A stretch of DNA of 64,000 bases from Gimesia alba (GTDB lineage: Bacteria; Planctomycetota; Planctomycetia; Planctomycetales; Planctomycetaceae), in contig NZ_CP036269.1 in the NCBI RefSeq assembly GCF_007744675.1, positions 1,131,501-1,195,500 of the forward strand, given 5' to 3'. Below are positions 27,608-35,635 of the stretch, in pieces. Each line of letters begins with the position of its first letter. The stretch's first letter is position 1. The position numbers and the translations under genes are program-made. The notes below the pieces were generated by a model. It was not told the DNA's origin. It was given only the letters and a program-made list of their open reading frames with translations, and ran no database searches.

Positions 27608-28303
27608 ATGAAAAACAGGCAAAAAAATGGGAACTTCTCTACTGATTTGTGTGTCATGATGTCAGAATTCATCCTTGCACCGAATGACCGTTTTGACTGA
27701 TTTAAAGTTGACGAAACGGGAAACGCGTGTTACTCTCGTCGCAATTGGAATTGAGAACGCACCCTGATGGGGTTTTTCTTCCAGCGCCCTTTTCGTTTTC
27801 ACAGGAAAACAGGTATGACTCTATATATGCAGCGCGTCCACTGGTGTGACCGACTGTATGTCTCGCCCGAATACAGACGGGTTGGAGACGCCGACGACGC
27901 TGAGTCTGACATGCCCTTGGTCTGAAACGGACACTCTTTTTGCGCGCATCACGGTCTGAATGCGTCTGTCTCTGCGCGGAGCATCTAGAATCTCTTCGCG
28001 CAGATTCCAGATCTGTTGCTTTCTTTGATCTGAAGAACGTTTCTGCCTGCGCGCAGCCTGTATGAACCTGGCGACTTTTGTTGGCTAGTATGCGGCGTCC
28101 TGTTTTGGACCATTAAACTCATCGACCCACTCACTGTTTTTTATCACGGTTTGTGAACACAGTTCCGGTCTGCGCGCAGCGTGCGCCTGCGGTTCAAAAA
28201 TGTCACAAACACGTTCCGGCTACCGGTGCGCAAATTGGAACGCGTATAATGCCGGTAGCCATGTTACTTCAAATATCCTTCTCAAAATAAAAGGAGCCAC
28301 CAC
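27608..28303. other. Long leader region of metE with repeated CTGCGCGCAG palindromes
   Basis: Almost 700 bases without a gene. The decamer palindrome CTGCGCGCAG occurs at 28047-28056 and 28170-28179; its core TGCGCGCA is also at 27941-27948, with partial forms at 27973 and 27996. GGCTACCGG (28218-28226) pairs with CCGGTAGCC (28252-28260), and CGTTCC (28212) can alternatively pair with GGAACG (28238). This suggests folded RNA or several operator sites. I could not match it to a known riboswitch class. Confidence 0.5.
28218..28260 (+). promoter_or_regulatory. Stem-loop 40 bases before metE
   Basis: Perfect 9-bp arms GGCTACCGG and CCGGTAGCC enclose 25 bases. A competing pair CGTTCC/GGAACG overlaps it. 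Mutually exclusive pairings close to the ribosome site (AAAAGGAG at 28288-28295) are typical of translational control elements. Confidence 0.45.
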
Positions 28304-30622
28304 ATGGCTATTGCGACAAATTTAGGTTTCCCCCGTATTGGATCTCAGCGCGAACTGAAGTGGGCTGTCGAAAAATTCTGGTCTGGAAAAATTGACGAAG
28401 CGGAATTGTCGTCTGTCTGTCACGAACTGCGGGTCGCGCACTGGAAACAGCAGCAGACAGCAGGACTTACGCATATTCCGTCGAACGATTTTTCGCTCTA
28501 CGATCAGGTACTGGATACGGCGGCGCTGGTGGGAGCGGTTTCCAGACGTTTTGAATGGTCTGGGGGTAACGTTGACTTTTCGACCTATTTTGCGATGGCG
28601 CGGGGCGGTAAAGGGGGCCAGTCGGTGACTGCATCAACCGTCGGCGTTGCGGCGCTGGAGATGACCAAGTGGTTCGACACGAACTACCATTATCTCGTTC
28701 CCGAATTCGAGGCACAGCAGGAGTTTCAACTCTCTTCAACTAAACCGGTGGACGAATATCTCGAAGCGAAAGCACTCGGGATTGAAACCCGTCCCGTATT
28801 ATTGGGGCCGGTTTCCTTTCTGCTGCTGGGCAAGACCTGGGAAGAACAGATTGATCCGTTGAGTCTGCTGGACCGTCTGTTGCCCGTTTATTGTGACGTG
28901 TTGGCAAAGTTGGCGGCAGCAGGTGCGGCGTGGGTTCAGATCGATGAGCCCTGCCTGGTGCTGGATTTGACCGGAGCACAGCAGGCCGCTTTTCAGCGTG
29001 CTTATCATGAGCTCGTGAACCATACCGGCGGAATGCAGATTTTACTGGCAACCTATTTTGGATCGCTAAAGGAAAATTTGCAGACGGCTGTTTCATTGCC
29101 GGTAAATGCATTGCACATTGATCTGGTGCGAGCGCCGGAACAACTGGATGCGGTTTTGGATCTGCTGCCCGAAGAGACGTCGCTTTCATTGGGTATCGTC
29201 GATGGGCGCAATATCTGGAAGAACGATTTTGAACAGTCACTGGCTTTGATTGAAAAGGCAGTGAATCGAATTAGCGCGGAGCGGATTCTGATCGGTCCTT
29301 CCTGCTCGTTGCTGCACACTCCCGTGGATCTGGCTGATGAAACGGATCTGGATGACGAACTCAAACAGTGGCTAGCCTACGCACAGCAGAAGCTGGAAGA
29401 AATCGCTGTGTTGACGCGGTGCGTGAACCAGGGACGAGAGAGTGTGGCCGTTGAACTGGCAGAAAACCAGGCCGCCATTGAAGCCCGTCGCAATTCACCC
29501 CGCGTACATCGAACCGATGTCAAAACGCGGTGCGCGGCTGTGACCGAATCAATGCGGGAACGACAGTCCCCGTACCCGGAACGTCAGGTGGTCCAGGCCG
29601 CTCATCTGGACTTGCCTCTATTTCCCACGACCACCATTGGCTCGTTTCCGCAGACCGATGAAATTCGCAAAGCGCGCGCCGCGTATAAGAAAGGTGAACT
29701 TGCTGATGAGGCGTATGAAGAATTTCTCGAGAACTGTATTGCCGACGATATTCATTACCAGGAAGAAGTCGGCCTGGATGTGCTGGTGCATGGAGAAGCC
29801 GAACGGAATGATATGGTCGAATATTTTGGCGAACAGCTGGAAGGTTTTATCGCGACCAAAAACGGCTGGGTGCAGAGTTATGGTTCCCGGTGTGTGAAGC
29901 CGCCGATTATTTTCGGTGACATTCAGCGCAAAGGACCGATGACGGTGAAGTGGACGAAGTACGCGCAGTCCTGTACCGAGAAACTGATGAAAGGCATGTT
30001 GACCGGGCCGGTGACGATTCTGCAATGGTCGTTTGTGCGAGATGACCAGCCTCGCAGTGAAACGTGTCAGCAGATCGCGCTCGCGATTCGTGATGAAGTT
30101 CTGGATCTGGAAGCGGCCGGCATCAAGATCATTCAGATTGATGAGCCGGCGGTCCGCGAAGGCCTGCCGTTACTACATTCCGACTGGGACGTTTATCTGA
30201 AATGGGCCGTTGATTGTTTTCGCCTGGCGTCAGCAGGTGTGAAAGACGAGACGCAGATTCATACTCACATGTGTTATTCTGAGTTCAATGATATCATAGA
30301 AGCCATTGCCGCGCTGGACGCCGACGTGATTTCGATTGAAACCTCACGGAGCAATATGGAACTGCTGGATGTGTTTGCCCGGTTCAGGTACCCGAATGAA
30401 ATTGGTCCCGGCGTGTATGATATTCATTCGCCTCGCGTGCCGACGGTGGAGTGGATGGAAGAGCTGCTGGAAAAAGCACTGGAGGTTCTGGAGCCTCGCC
30501 AGTTATGGGTGAATCCGGATTGCGGACTTAAGACACGCAAATGGGACGAGGTGAAACCGTCGTTGAAGAACATGGTGGAAGCCGCGAAAGTGTTGCGCGA
30601 TAAAGTGAAACCTGCAAACTGA
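28304..30622 (+). CDS. metE: Cobalamin-independent methionine synthase MetE
   Basis: A 772-residue MetE, which transfers a methyl group from 5-methyltetrahydropteroyltri-glutamate to homocysteine without B12. The N-terminal half begins 'NLGFPRIGSQRELKWAVEKFW'. The C-terminal catalytic half carries 'TTTIGSFPQTDEIRKAR', the Zn ligands in 'HTHMCYSEF' and 'VNPDCGLKTR', and 'DVISIETSRSNMELL'. Length is normal. AAAAGGAGCC precedes the ATG. The genes directly downstream encode a cobalamin importer, suggesting B12-dependent control of the locus. Confidence 0.97.
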   Translation: MAIATNLGFPRIGSQRELKWAVEKFWSGKIDEAELSSVCHELRVAHWKQQQTAGLTHIPSNDFSLYDQVLDTAALVGAVSRRFEWSGGNVDFSTYFAMARGGKGGQSVTASTVGVAALEMTKWFDTNYHYLVPEFEAQQEFQLSSTKPVDEYLEAKALGIETRPVLLGPVSFLLLGKTWEEQIDPLSLLDRLLPVYCDVLAKLAAAGAAWVQIDEPCLVLDLTGAQQAAFQRAYHELVNHTGGMQILLATYFGSLKENLQTAVSLPVNALHIDLVRAPEQLDAVLDLLPEETSLSLGIVDGRNIWKNDFEQSLALIEKAVNRISAERILIGPSCSLLHTPVDLADETDLDDELKQWLAYAQQKLEEIAVLTRCVNQGRESVAVELAENQAAIEARRNSPRVHRTDVKTRCAAVTESMRERQSPYPERQVVQAAHLDLPLFPTTTIGSFPQTDEIRKARAAYKKGELADEAYEEFLENCIADDIHYQEEVGLDVLVHGEAERNDMVEYFGEQLEGFIATKNGWVQSYGSRCVKPPIIFGDIQRKGPMTVKWTKYAQSCTEKLMKGMLTGPVTILQWSFVRDDQPRSETCQQIALAIRDEVLDLEAAGIKIIQIDEPAVREGLPLLHSDWDVYLKWAVDCFRLASAGVKDETQIHTHMCYSEFNDIIEAIAALDADVISIETSRSNMELLDVFARFRYPNEIGPGVYDIHSPRVPTVEWMEELLEKALEVLEPRQLWVNPDCGLKTRKWDEVKPSLKNMVEAAKVLRDKVKPAN

Positions 30623-30656
30623 TTTCCAGTGTTATGGTTTTCTGGAGAATCATGTG

Positions 30657-30697
30657 ATCAGCTCCGGAATGCGCAAAAACGTTCATTCCGGGCTGAT
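30657..30697 (+). promoter_or_regulatory. Stem-loop between metE and the BtuF-like gene
   Basis: ATCAGC-T-CCGGAATG (30657-30671) pairs with CATTCCGG-GCTGAT (30684-30697): 14 base pairs with a single bulge. It is followed by TTGATAATG without a strong T run, so it may be a weak terminator or an mRNA-processing hairpin. Confidence 0.5.
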
Positions 30698-30757
30698 TTG
30701 ATAATGTAGAATGTATGCCGCTTCCAATTTTCTTGAGGATTCGATACCAACAGATTA

Positions 30758-31777
30758 ATGAATACCAATTATTATAAATCGATTTTGATACTTCTGGCTC
30801 TGGTCGTGAGTTCCGGCTGTGGTTCCGGGGCCTCTGAAACGACGTCCCGTTCCGATTCGCCTGCGACTGAGATCACGCAAGCGCAGAGTGTTGCGGATTT
30901 TCCGATCGTCATTAAAGATGATCGGGGGCTGGAAGTCAGTGTTCCGAAAAAGCCGTTACGGATTGTTTCGCTGCTGCCGTCGCATACCGAAATTCTGTAT
31001 GCTGTTGGTGCAGGGAAGCAAATGGTGGGCTGTACGACGTTCTGCAATTATCCTGAGGAAACCGGTCAGCTCGAAAAAGTGGCACTGTCGAATCCGGGTA
31101 GTGTGAGCCTGGAAACGCTGGTTGCGCTCAAGCCGGATCTGATCTTTCTGGGGGGCGATTATCAACGCCAGTTGGCAGAGCAACTCACCAAGTTGAAGAT
31201 CCCCGTTTTATCGTTTGAGTCACAATCGGTGGCAGACATCGAACGCTCGATACGGGGCATCTCCCGTGCTACGGGGCATACTCAAGCGGGGGAAAAATTA
31301 ATCGCGAAGATCAAAAAAGAGATAAAGTCGATTCAGAAACGGGTAGCGCCTTATCAGAAACAGGGCCCGCCGCGCGTGTTTTACCAGGTGTGGGACCAAC
31401 CGTTGATGACTGCGGGGCCCGCTTCTTTTATTGGTGAGTTGATCGACTTGATTGGGGCAGAGAATGTATTTGAGGATGTGAAAATTGCGTATCCCCAGGT
31501 CAGCGAGGAGACGTTGATCGTGCGCAATCCGGATGTGATTCTGATGCCGCAAACCAAAAAAGCGGAGGCTCCTGATTTGGCAGAGACGATTTCTCGTTTG
31601 CATGAACGGCCAGGATGGAAGCAAATGAGTGCGGTAAAGAATCAGCGAATCTATCTGATTGAGGATGATCTCATTTCCCGGCCGGGGCCACGTGTGGTGC
31701 TGGGACTACAAAAAATGGCTCAGGCGTTGTACCCTGAAGCATATCAGGCACACTCATCTTCAGAGCGGACTCAATAG
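30758..31777 (+). CDS. btuF: Cobalamin-binding periplasmic lipoprotein (BtuF-like)
   Basis: A 339-residue substrate-binding lipoprotein. The lipobox 'SSGC' has its Cys near residue 21. The fold is the two-lobed helical-backbone type of cluster A-II ABC systems. Features favouring cobalamin over Fe-siderophore are 'RIVSLLPSHTEILYAVGAG', 'GCTTFCNYP', 'VWDQPLMTAGPASFIGELIDLIGAENVF' and 'RPGPRVVLGLQKMAQALYPE'. It should deliver B12 to the permease encoded 3 bases downstream. A role in haem or siderophore uptake is the alternative. Confidence 0.85.
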   Translation: MNTNYYKSILILLALVVSSGCGSGASETTSRSDSPATEITQAQSVADFPIVIKDDRGLEVSVPKKPLRIVSLLPSHTEILYAVGAGKQMVGCTTFCNYPEETGQLEKVALSNPGSVSLETLVALKPDLIFLGGDYQRQLAEQLTKLKIPVLSFESQSVADIERSIRGISRATGHTQAGEKLIAKIKKEIKSIQKRVAPYQKQGPPRVFYQVWDQPLMTAGPASFIGELIDLIGAENVFEDVKIAYPQVSEETLIVRNPDVILMPQTKKAEAPDLAETISRLHERPGWKQMSAVKNQRIYLIEDDLISRPGPRVVLGLQKMAQALYPEAYQAHSSSERTQ

Positions 31778-31780
31778 TTC

Positions 31781-32818
31781 ATGCAACCCCGGCAACGTAT
31801 TCTGGTCTGGCGAATGATCCCGCTGGCGGGTTTCCTGCTGACGGCGCTTGTGGTGGGAATTCACCTGGGAGCGGTTGAGCTTTCCCTGGCCCAGATCTGG
31901 CAAGGTCTCGGGAGCTCGTCCGATGGTTCGCACGTCGAGACGATTCTCTGGCAAATTCGCTTGCCGCGCGTGATTCTGGCGGCCTGTGTTGGCGGAGGTC
32001 TGGCGGTCGCGGGGGCGGCGTTTCAAGGCGTTTTTCGTAATCCGCTGGCGGACCCTTTTGTGATTGGTGCTTCGAGTGGTGCGGCGCTGGGAGCAACATT
32101 GGCACTACTCTGCATTGCGGGTAGCGCAACTGTCATCACTGCGACCTGGCAAATACCGTGGTTGATTTTGTCTGCGTTTGCCGGTGCGATTCTGGTTGTC
32201 TGCGCGGTGTTTGTGATCGCGGCACTGAGTAACATCGGTCGCAATGCGCCGCTATTGACATTAATCCTGGCAGGTATGGCGCTCAGCAGCTTTACCGGGG
32301 CACTCGTGTCTCTGATCATGTTTCTGAATCACGAGATGCTGACGACGATTTTCAGTTGGCTATTGGGTAGCTTTTCGGGGCGACACTGGAATGAGATTAT
32401 GATGGCAGGGCCGGTGATTCTGGGCAGCGGAATCGTGCTGTGGCTGATGTCGCGTCCGTTGGATTTACTTTCGTTTGGTGATGAGACGGCGCTGACACTG
32501 GGCCTGTCGATTGGCAAATATCGTATGCTGATTCTGATTGCAGCTACATTATGTACGGCGGCGTGCGTGGCTGTTTCGGGGGTGATTGGATTTCTGGGTT
32601 TGATCGCGCCGCATATGACGCGTATCCTGCTCGGACCGCGGCACAGTTTGCTGATTCCCGGCAGTTGTCTGTTGGGCGCGACGTTGATGGTCGTCGCGGA
32701 TACTCTGGCGCGAACGATCATTGCACCGGCGGAAATTCCGGTGGGTATTGTGACGGCGTTGATGGGCTGCCCGTTTTTTCTTTTCCTGTTGATCAGTCGC
32801 GGACAACAAACCAAATGA
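31781..32818 (+). CDS. btuC: FecCD-family ABC permease, probable cobalamin transporter BtuC
   Basis: A 345-residue inner-membrane permease with about ten hydrophobic segments. Family signatures include 'LPRVILAACVGGGLAVAGAAFQG', 'NPLADPFVIGASSGAALGA' and 'GVIGFLGLIAPHMTRILLGPRHSLLIPGSCLLGA'. The start lies 3 bases after the BtuF-like stop, and the ATPase gene follows after 15 bases. The three form one importer operon. Confidence 0.9.
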   Translation: MQPRQRILVWRMIPLAGFLLTALVVGIHLGAVELSLAQIWQGLGSSSDGSHVETILWQIRLPRVILAACVGGGLAVAGAAFQGVFRNPLADPFVIGASSGAALGATLALLCIAGSATVITATWQIPWLILSAFAGAILVVCAVFVIAALSNIGRNAPLLTLILAGMALSSFTGALVSLIMFLNHEMLTTIFSWLLGSFSGRHWNEIMMAGPVILGSGIVLWLMSRPLDLLSFGDETALTLGLSIGKYRMLILIAATLCTAACVAVSGVIGFLGLIAPHMTRILLGPRHSLLIPGSCLLGATLMVVADTLARTIIAPAEIPVGIVTALMGCPFFLFLLISRGQQTK

Positions 32819-32833
32819 GCAAAGGCAATCGGC

Positions 32834-33610
32834 ATGAATCAGCTTGAACTCAATCAGGTTTCCTGTGGTTACGCAGACCGGGACGTATTGAAACAGGTCT
32901 CCCTGTGTGTGGAGCCAGGCAAGGTGATGGTCTTACTGGGGCCCAATGGTTCGGGGAAAACAACCCTGTTGCGCGCCCTGTTTAATCTGGTGGATGTGAA
33001 AGAAGGACAGGCTTTGATTGAAGGTCAGGAGATCAGGCGGCTGTCCCGTAAAGAGATCGCACAGAAACTCGCACTCTCACCGCAAATGGAACTGCCACAA
33101 TGGCCGATGACGGTGGAAGAAACGGTTCAACTGGGCCGGAGTTCGCACCGAGGTTGGGTGCAGCCTTTCCAGTCTGATGATGCGGCGCATGTCGAACAGG
33201 CGCTCCAGCAGACGGGGCTGACTGAATTGCGTCAAAGAAAGATCACCGAACTATCCGGGGGAGAGTGGCGGCGGACGTTAATTGCCCGGGCCCTGGCACA
33301 ACAGACAAACGTGCTTTGTCTGGATGAACCCACAACGGGGCTGGATTTGAAATACCAGGTCGAAATCCTGTCATTGATTCGCGACCTGGCACATGAGCGG
33401 GATCTGACCGTGATGCTGACGATTCACGATTTGAATCTGGCCAGTTGCTTTGCCGATCAGTTTGTGTTGCTCCATCAGGGGCGCATCGCGGCGATGGGAA
33501 CCGGAGAAGAAGTTCTGACCGAGGCGCGGCTGACGGAAGTCTATCAGACCAAAGTCAAAGTGGTGCCGCACCCGGAATATCAGACGCCGTTGATTGTGCC
33601 CGTCCTCTGA
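32834..33610 (+). CDS. btuD: ABC transporter ATPase, probable cobalamin importer BtuD
   Basis: A 258-residue ATPase with Walker A 'GPNGSGKTT' (residues 36-44), Q-loop, signature 'LSGGEWRR', Walker B 'VLCLDEP', D-loop 'TTGLD' and switch His in 'TIHDLN'. It belongs to the FecE/BtuD cluster and closes the btuFCD-like operon. Convergent with the Dabb gene, 19 bases between stops. Confidence 0.9.
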   Translation: MNQLELNQVSCGYADRDVLKQVSLCVEPGKVMVLLGPNGSGKTTLLRALFNLVDVKEGQALIEGQEIRRLSRKEIAQKLALSPQMELPQWPMTVEETVQLGRSSHRGWVQPFQSDDAAHVEQALQQTGLTELRQRKITELSGGEWRRTLIARALAQQTNVLCLDEPTTGLDLKYQVEILSLIRDLAHERDLTVMLTIHDLNLASCFADQFVLLHQGRIAAMGTGEEVLTEARLTEVYQTKVKVVPHPEYQTPLIVPVL

Positions 33611-33629
33611 TGGATTCACATCGTTTCGG

Positions 33630-33950
33630 CTAGCTGCGAACGTAGCTGTCAAAGACGCGCACTTTGGCCCACTTCTCCTTATTTTCCGCAATGAAGGTGA
33701 GGTGATCGTCGACGACTTGATACTTGTCGTGCGACTCTTTGCTGTCAAAGACGACATTCAAGGCGACGTGAAATTCCTGATCATTGACTTCCCGTTGAAA
33801 TTCAGGGCCACGCGAACCGGCGGAAAAGTACACCACGCCCGGATGAGCTTTCAGATATTTGTGACAGGCCTCTACCATCGCCTCTATGGAGGCAGGAGAA
33901 TCATCTTTGAGGGTGAAATAAACCATGTGCGCCAGTTGGGTGTCGGCCAT
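33630..33950 (-). CDS. Stress-responsive alpha/beta barrel (Dabb) domain protein
   Basis: A 106-residue protein that is one Dabb/dimeric ferredoxin-like barrel: 'LAHMVYFTLKDDSPASIEAMVEACHKYL', 'GVVYFSAGSRG', 'FHVALNVVFDSKESHDKYQVVDDHLTFI'. Small cytosolic proteins of this fold form dimers. The biochemical role varies and cannot be told here. The start ATG at 33950 is preceded on the minus strand by an AGGAACC sequence. Confidence 0.85.
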   Translation of the reverse strand: MADTQLAHMVYFTLKDDSPASIEAMVEACHKYLKAHPGVVYFSAGSRGPEFQREVNDQEFHVALNVVFDSKESHDKYQVVDDHLTFIAENKEKWAKVRVFDSYVRS

Positions 33951-34271
33951 CGGTCGGTTCCTTCTGTGTGTGTTAGAGTGCTTAAGTTGTATCGTGTCAT
34001 GATTTTAAGGAAACAAACCAGAGTAAAAGTGTCTGATTTCATTTACCTATCTTCTCAAAATGTGGCCCCAATGTCACTGGAACGGGGGGCGAATGAATTT
34101 CGTAAATTGTGAAATTTAAAATAAAGAGACTTTAACGATTATGCCGATAAATGAGAAAGGTGGGTTCTTCGTTTCGGTTCATCCCGTCGAGCCAGTGTTT
34201 CCATTTGTGGGAAACAGAGACGAAATCAAGGAGTGCCATCCAGCACACTTAGCAAAAAAAGGAGTTTTTCG
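33951..34271. other. Divergent intergenic region
   Basis: About 320 bases between the divergent Dabb and Cys/Pro-rich protein genes. AT-rich in its middle, expected to hold both promoters. I see no repeat, RNA or small gene in it. Confidence 0.4.
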
Positions 34272-35213
34272 ATGTCCCCCTGGATTCGAAATTTAGTAAT
34301 TGTCGCCTCAGTCTTAACTTTATTTTCCAGCAACAATGAAGCGGAAGCACACATCTTCGGCGGTCGGTTGTTTAACCGATGCGGAACACGTTGTTGTTAT
34401 CCACAGCATAGTCGTTGCGGTCATCGTTGTCGCAAACTGGCCCGGCGTTATTTCCGTCGCTGTGCTCCTGTGACATCCTGTTGCCCCGGTGTCTGCACAC
34501 CGCCTCCGCCACGGGTCTGCTATCAGGACATTATCTGCACCGAATATCGCATGATTCCCCAGACTCGAAACGTGCCTGTGACCACCTATAAGCAGGTTAC
34601 GGTGGATGAAGGATGCTGGCAACGCGTCTGGGTTCCTAAAATGGTCACTAAACAGATTCCCCAGACTTGCTATCGTCGTGAAACAACGTATGTGCGACAA
34701 CCATATCAGGTTCGTAAGCGAGTTCCTGTGATGAGTTCTCCCTCGACCTGTACCGACTGTATGAATGGAACGCCTTCCATGCTCAGTCCTTCGATTGTTC
34801 CTTCGACACCAACCCCAGTCCCTTCGACAGTTCCCACGCCTACGCCAATGTCTTCGACGTCATTGGATATGGGCGCGTATCCAACACTGGCACCGACTGT
34901 GGGAGCTTATCCTACTGTGCCCGCGTATCCAACTGTGGCAGCCCAACCGGCTGTTTCCTGGGGCGGAACGACTTCAGGGCCTGCTCTGGCAAGTTCGGGA
35001 CCGGCTTTTACAACAAGTCCGACCGTACTTCAAACTCCAGAACTTCAGTCCAACTCAGACTGGCAGACGATTCCTTCGCAAAATTCGTACTTGAAAACGC
35101 AGTCTGCCTACGATGATTCTGCTTCACGAACTGCAAACGCAAGAGGGGCATTTGTGCCAGCACCGTCTGCTGCGACTGTCTGGAATACGCCTCGCCGACA
35201 AAGCCTCAACTAA
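34272..35213 (+). CDS. Exported Cys-rich/Pro-Thr-rich hypothetical protein
   Basis: A 313-residue protein with a signal peptide ending 'EAEA' before 'HIFGG'. The start at 34272 is chosen for AAAAAGGAG 7 bases upstream; a GTG at 34233 is possible. Residues 30-90 are rich in Cys and Arg. Residues 95-160 contain a planctomycete-type motif ('VPVTTYKQVTVDEGCWQRVW', 'VPKMVTKQIPQTCYR', 'PYQVRKRVPVM') with short repeats. Residues 165-235 are low-complexity Pro/Thr/Ser ('YPT' repeats). It is probably a surface or outer-membrane-associated protein, disulfide-linked. No function known. Confidence 0.8.
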   Translation: MSPWIRNLVIVASVLTLFSSNNEAEAHIFGGRLFNRCGTRCCYPQHSRCGHRCRKLARRYFRRCAPVTSCCPGVCTPPPPRVCYQDIICTEYRMIPQTRNVPVTTYKQVTVDEGCWQRVWVPKMVTKQIPQTCYRRETTYVRQPYQVRKRVPVMSSPSTCTDCMNGTPSMLSPSIVPSTPTPVPSTVPTPTPMSSTSLDMGAYPTLAPTVGAYPTVPAYPTVAAQPAVSWGGTTSGPALASSGPAFTTSPTVLQTPELQSNSDWQTIPSQNSYLKTQSAYDDSASRTANARGAFVPAPSAATVWNTPRRQSLN

Positions 35214-35234
35214 CTGATCAGCTTTGTGAGAATA

Positions 35235-35546
35235 TCACTCATTTGAACCGGAGTCTGCATCTGATGAATGCGGGGTCCGGTTTTTTTCTTGCTCGCGCAA
35301 TGCCTGCTGCTCACGACGGTTCATCTTGTAGAACGCGACGCCAAAACCGGACAGCAGAATGGCAGGCATGGTGAGCATGAAAGTGATGCTATACATGTAA
35401 GCGCGCGGTTTCTGATCGTCGGTTTCATTCAACTGTTTACACATCGGACAGGCTGCAGCCTGACTAATGACGGCGGGACTGGAAAACAGGCCGAGCAATG
35501 CGCTGGCGAGTAAACAGGATCGAATCAATGAATGTCGCTTAAACAT
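35235..35546 (-). CDS. Small membrane protein at the end of the oxidase operon
   Basis: A 103-residue protein from ATG 35546 (the open frame runs further upstream through the overlapping SCO1-DUF420 gene region, which is not credible as coding). Signal or first membrane helix at residues 8-30, then 'ACPMCKQLNETDDQ', one membrane helix at about 50-70 ('YSITFMLTMPAILLSGFGVAFY') and a basic then acidic tail. The CPMC pair could bind metal, perhaps copper. It follows the SCO1-DUF420 gene by 89 bases on the same strand. Confidence 0.7.
   Translation of the reverse strand: MFKRHSLIRSCLLASALLGLFSSPAVISQAAACPMCKQLNETDDQKPRAYMYSITFMLTMPAILLSGFGVAFYKMNRREQQALREQEKNRTPHSSDADSGSNE
35246..35287 (+). terminator. 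Terminator of the Cys/Pro-rich protein gene
   Basis: AACCGGA (35246-35252) pairs with TCCGGTT (35276-35282), and inner GCAT with ATGC, followed by a T run to 35287. It lies inside the 3' end of the opposite-strand small membrane protein gene. Confidence 0.75.
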
Positions 35547-35635
35547 GTGTGAAATCACTTTTGTAACAATGATGGTCTGACAGGCTCTACAATAACAAAT
35601 ATAAGAGCCTAAGCCAACCGAATTATGTACACTTC

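Noticed and set aside
27608-28303. CRISPR-like array in the metE leader
   Set aside because: The repeated units are only 8-10 bases long, palindromic and irregularly spaced; no repeat-spacer regularity and no cas genes.
27608-28303. Known SAM or cobalamin riboswitch before metE
   Set aside because: I could not find the conserved core of either class by eye. This is not a firm exclusion; an Infernal search would settle it.
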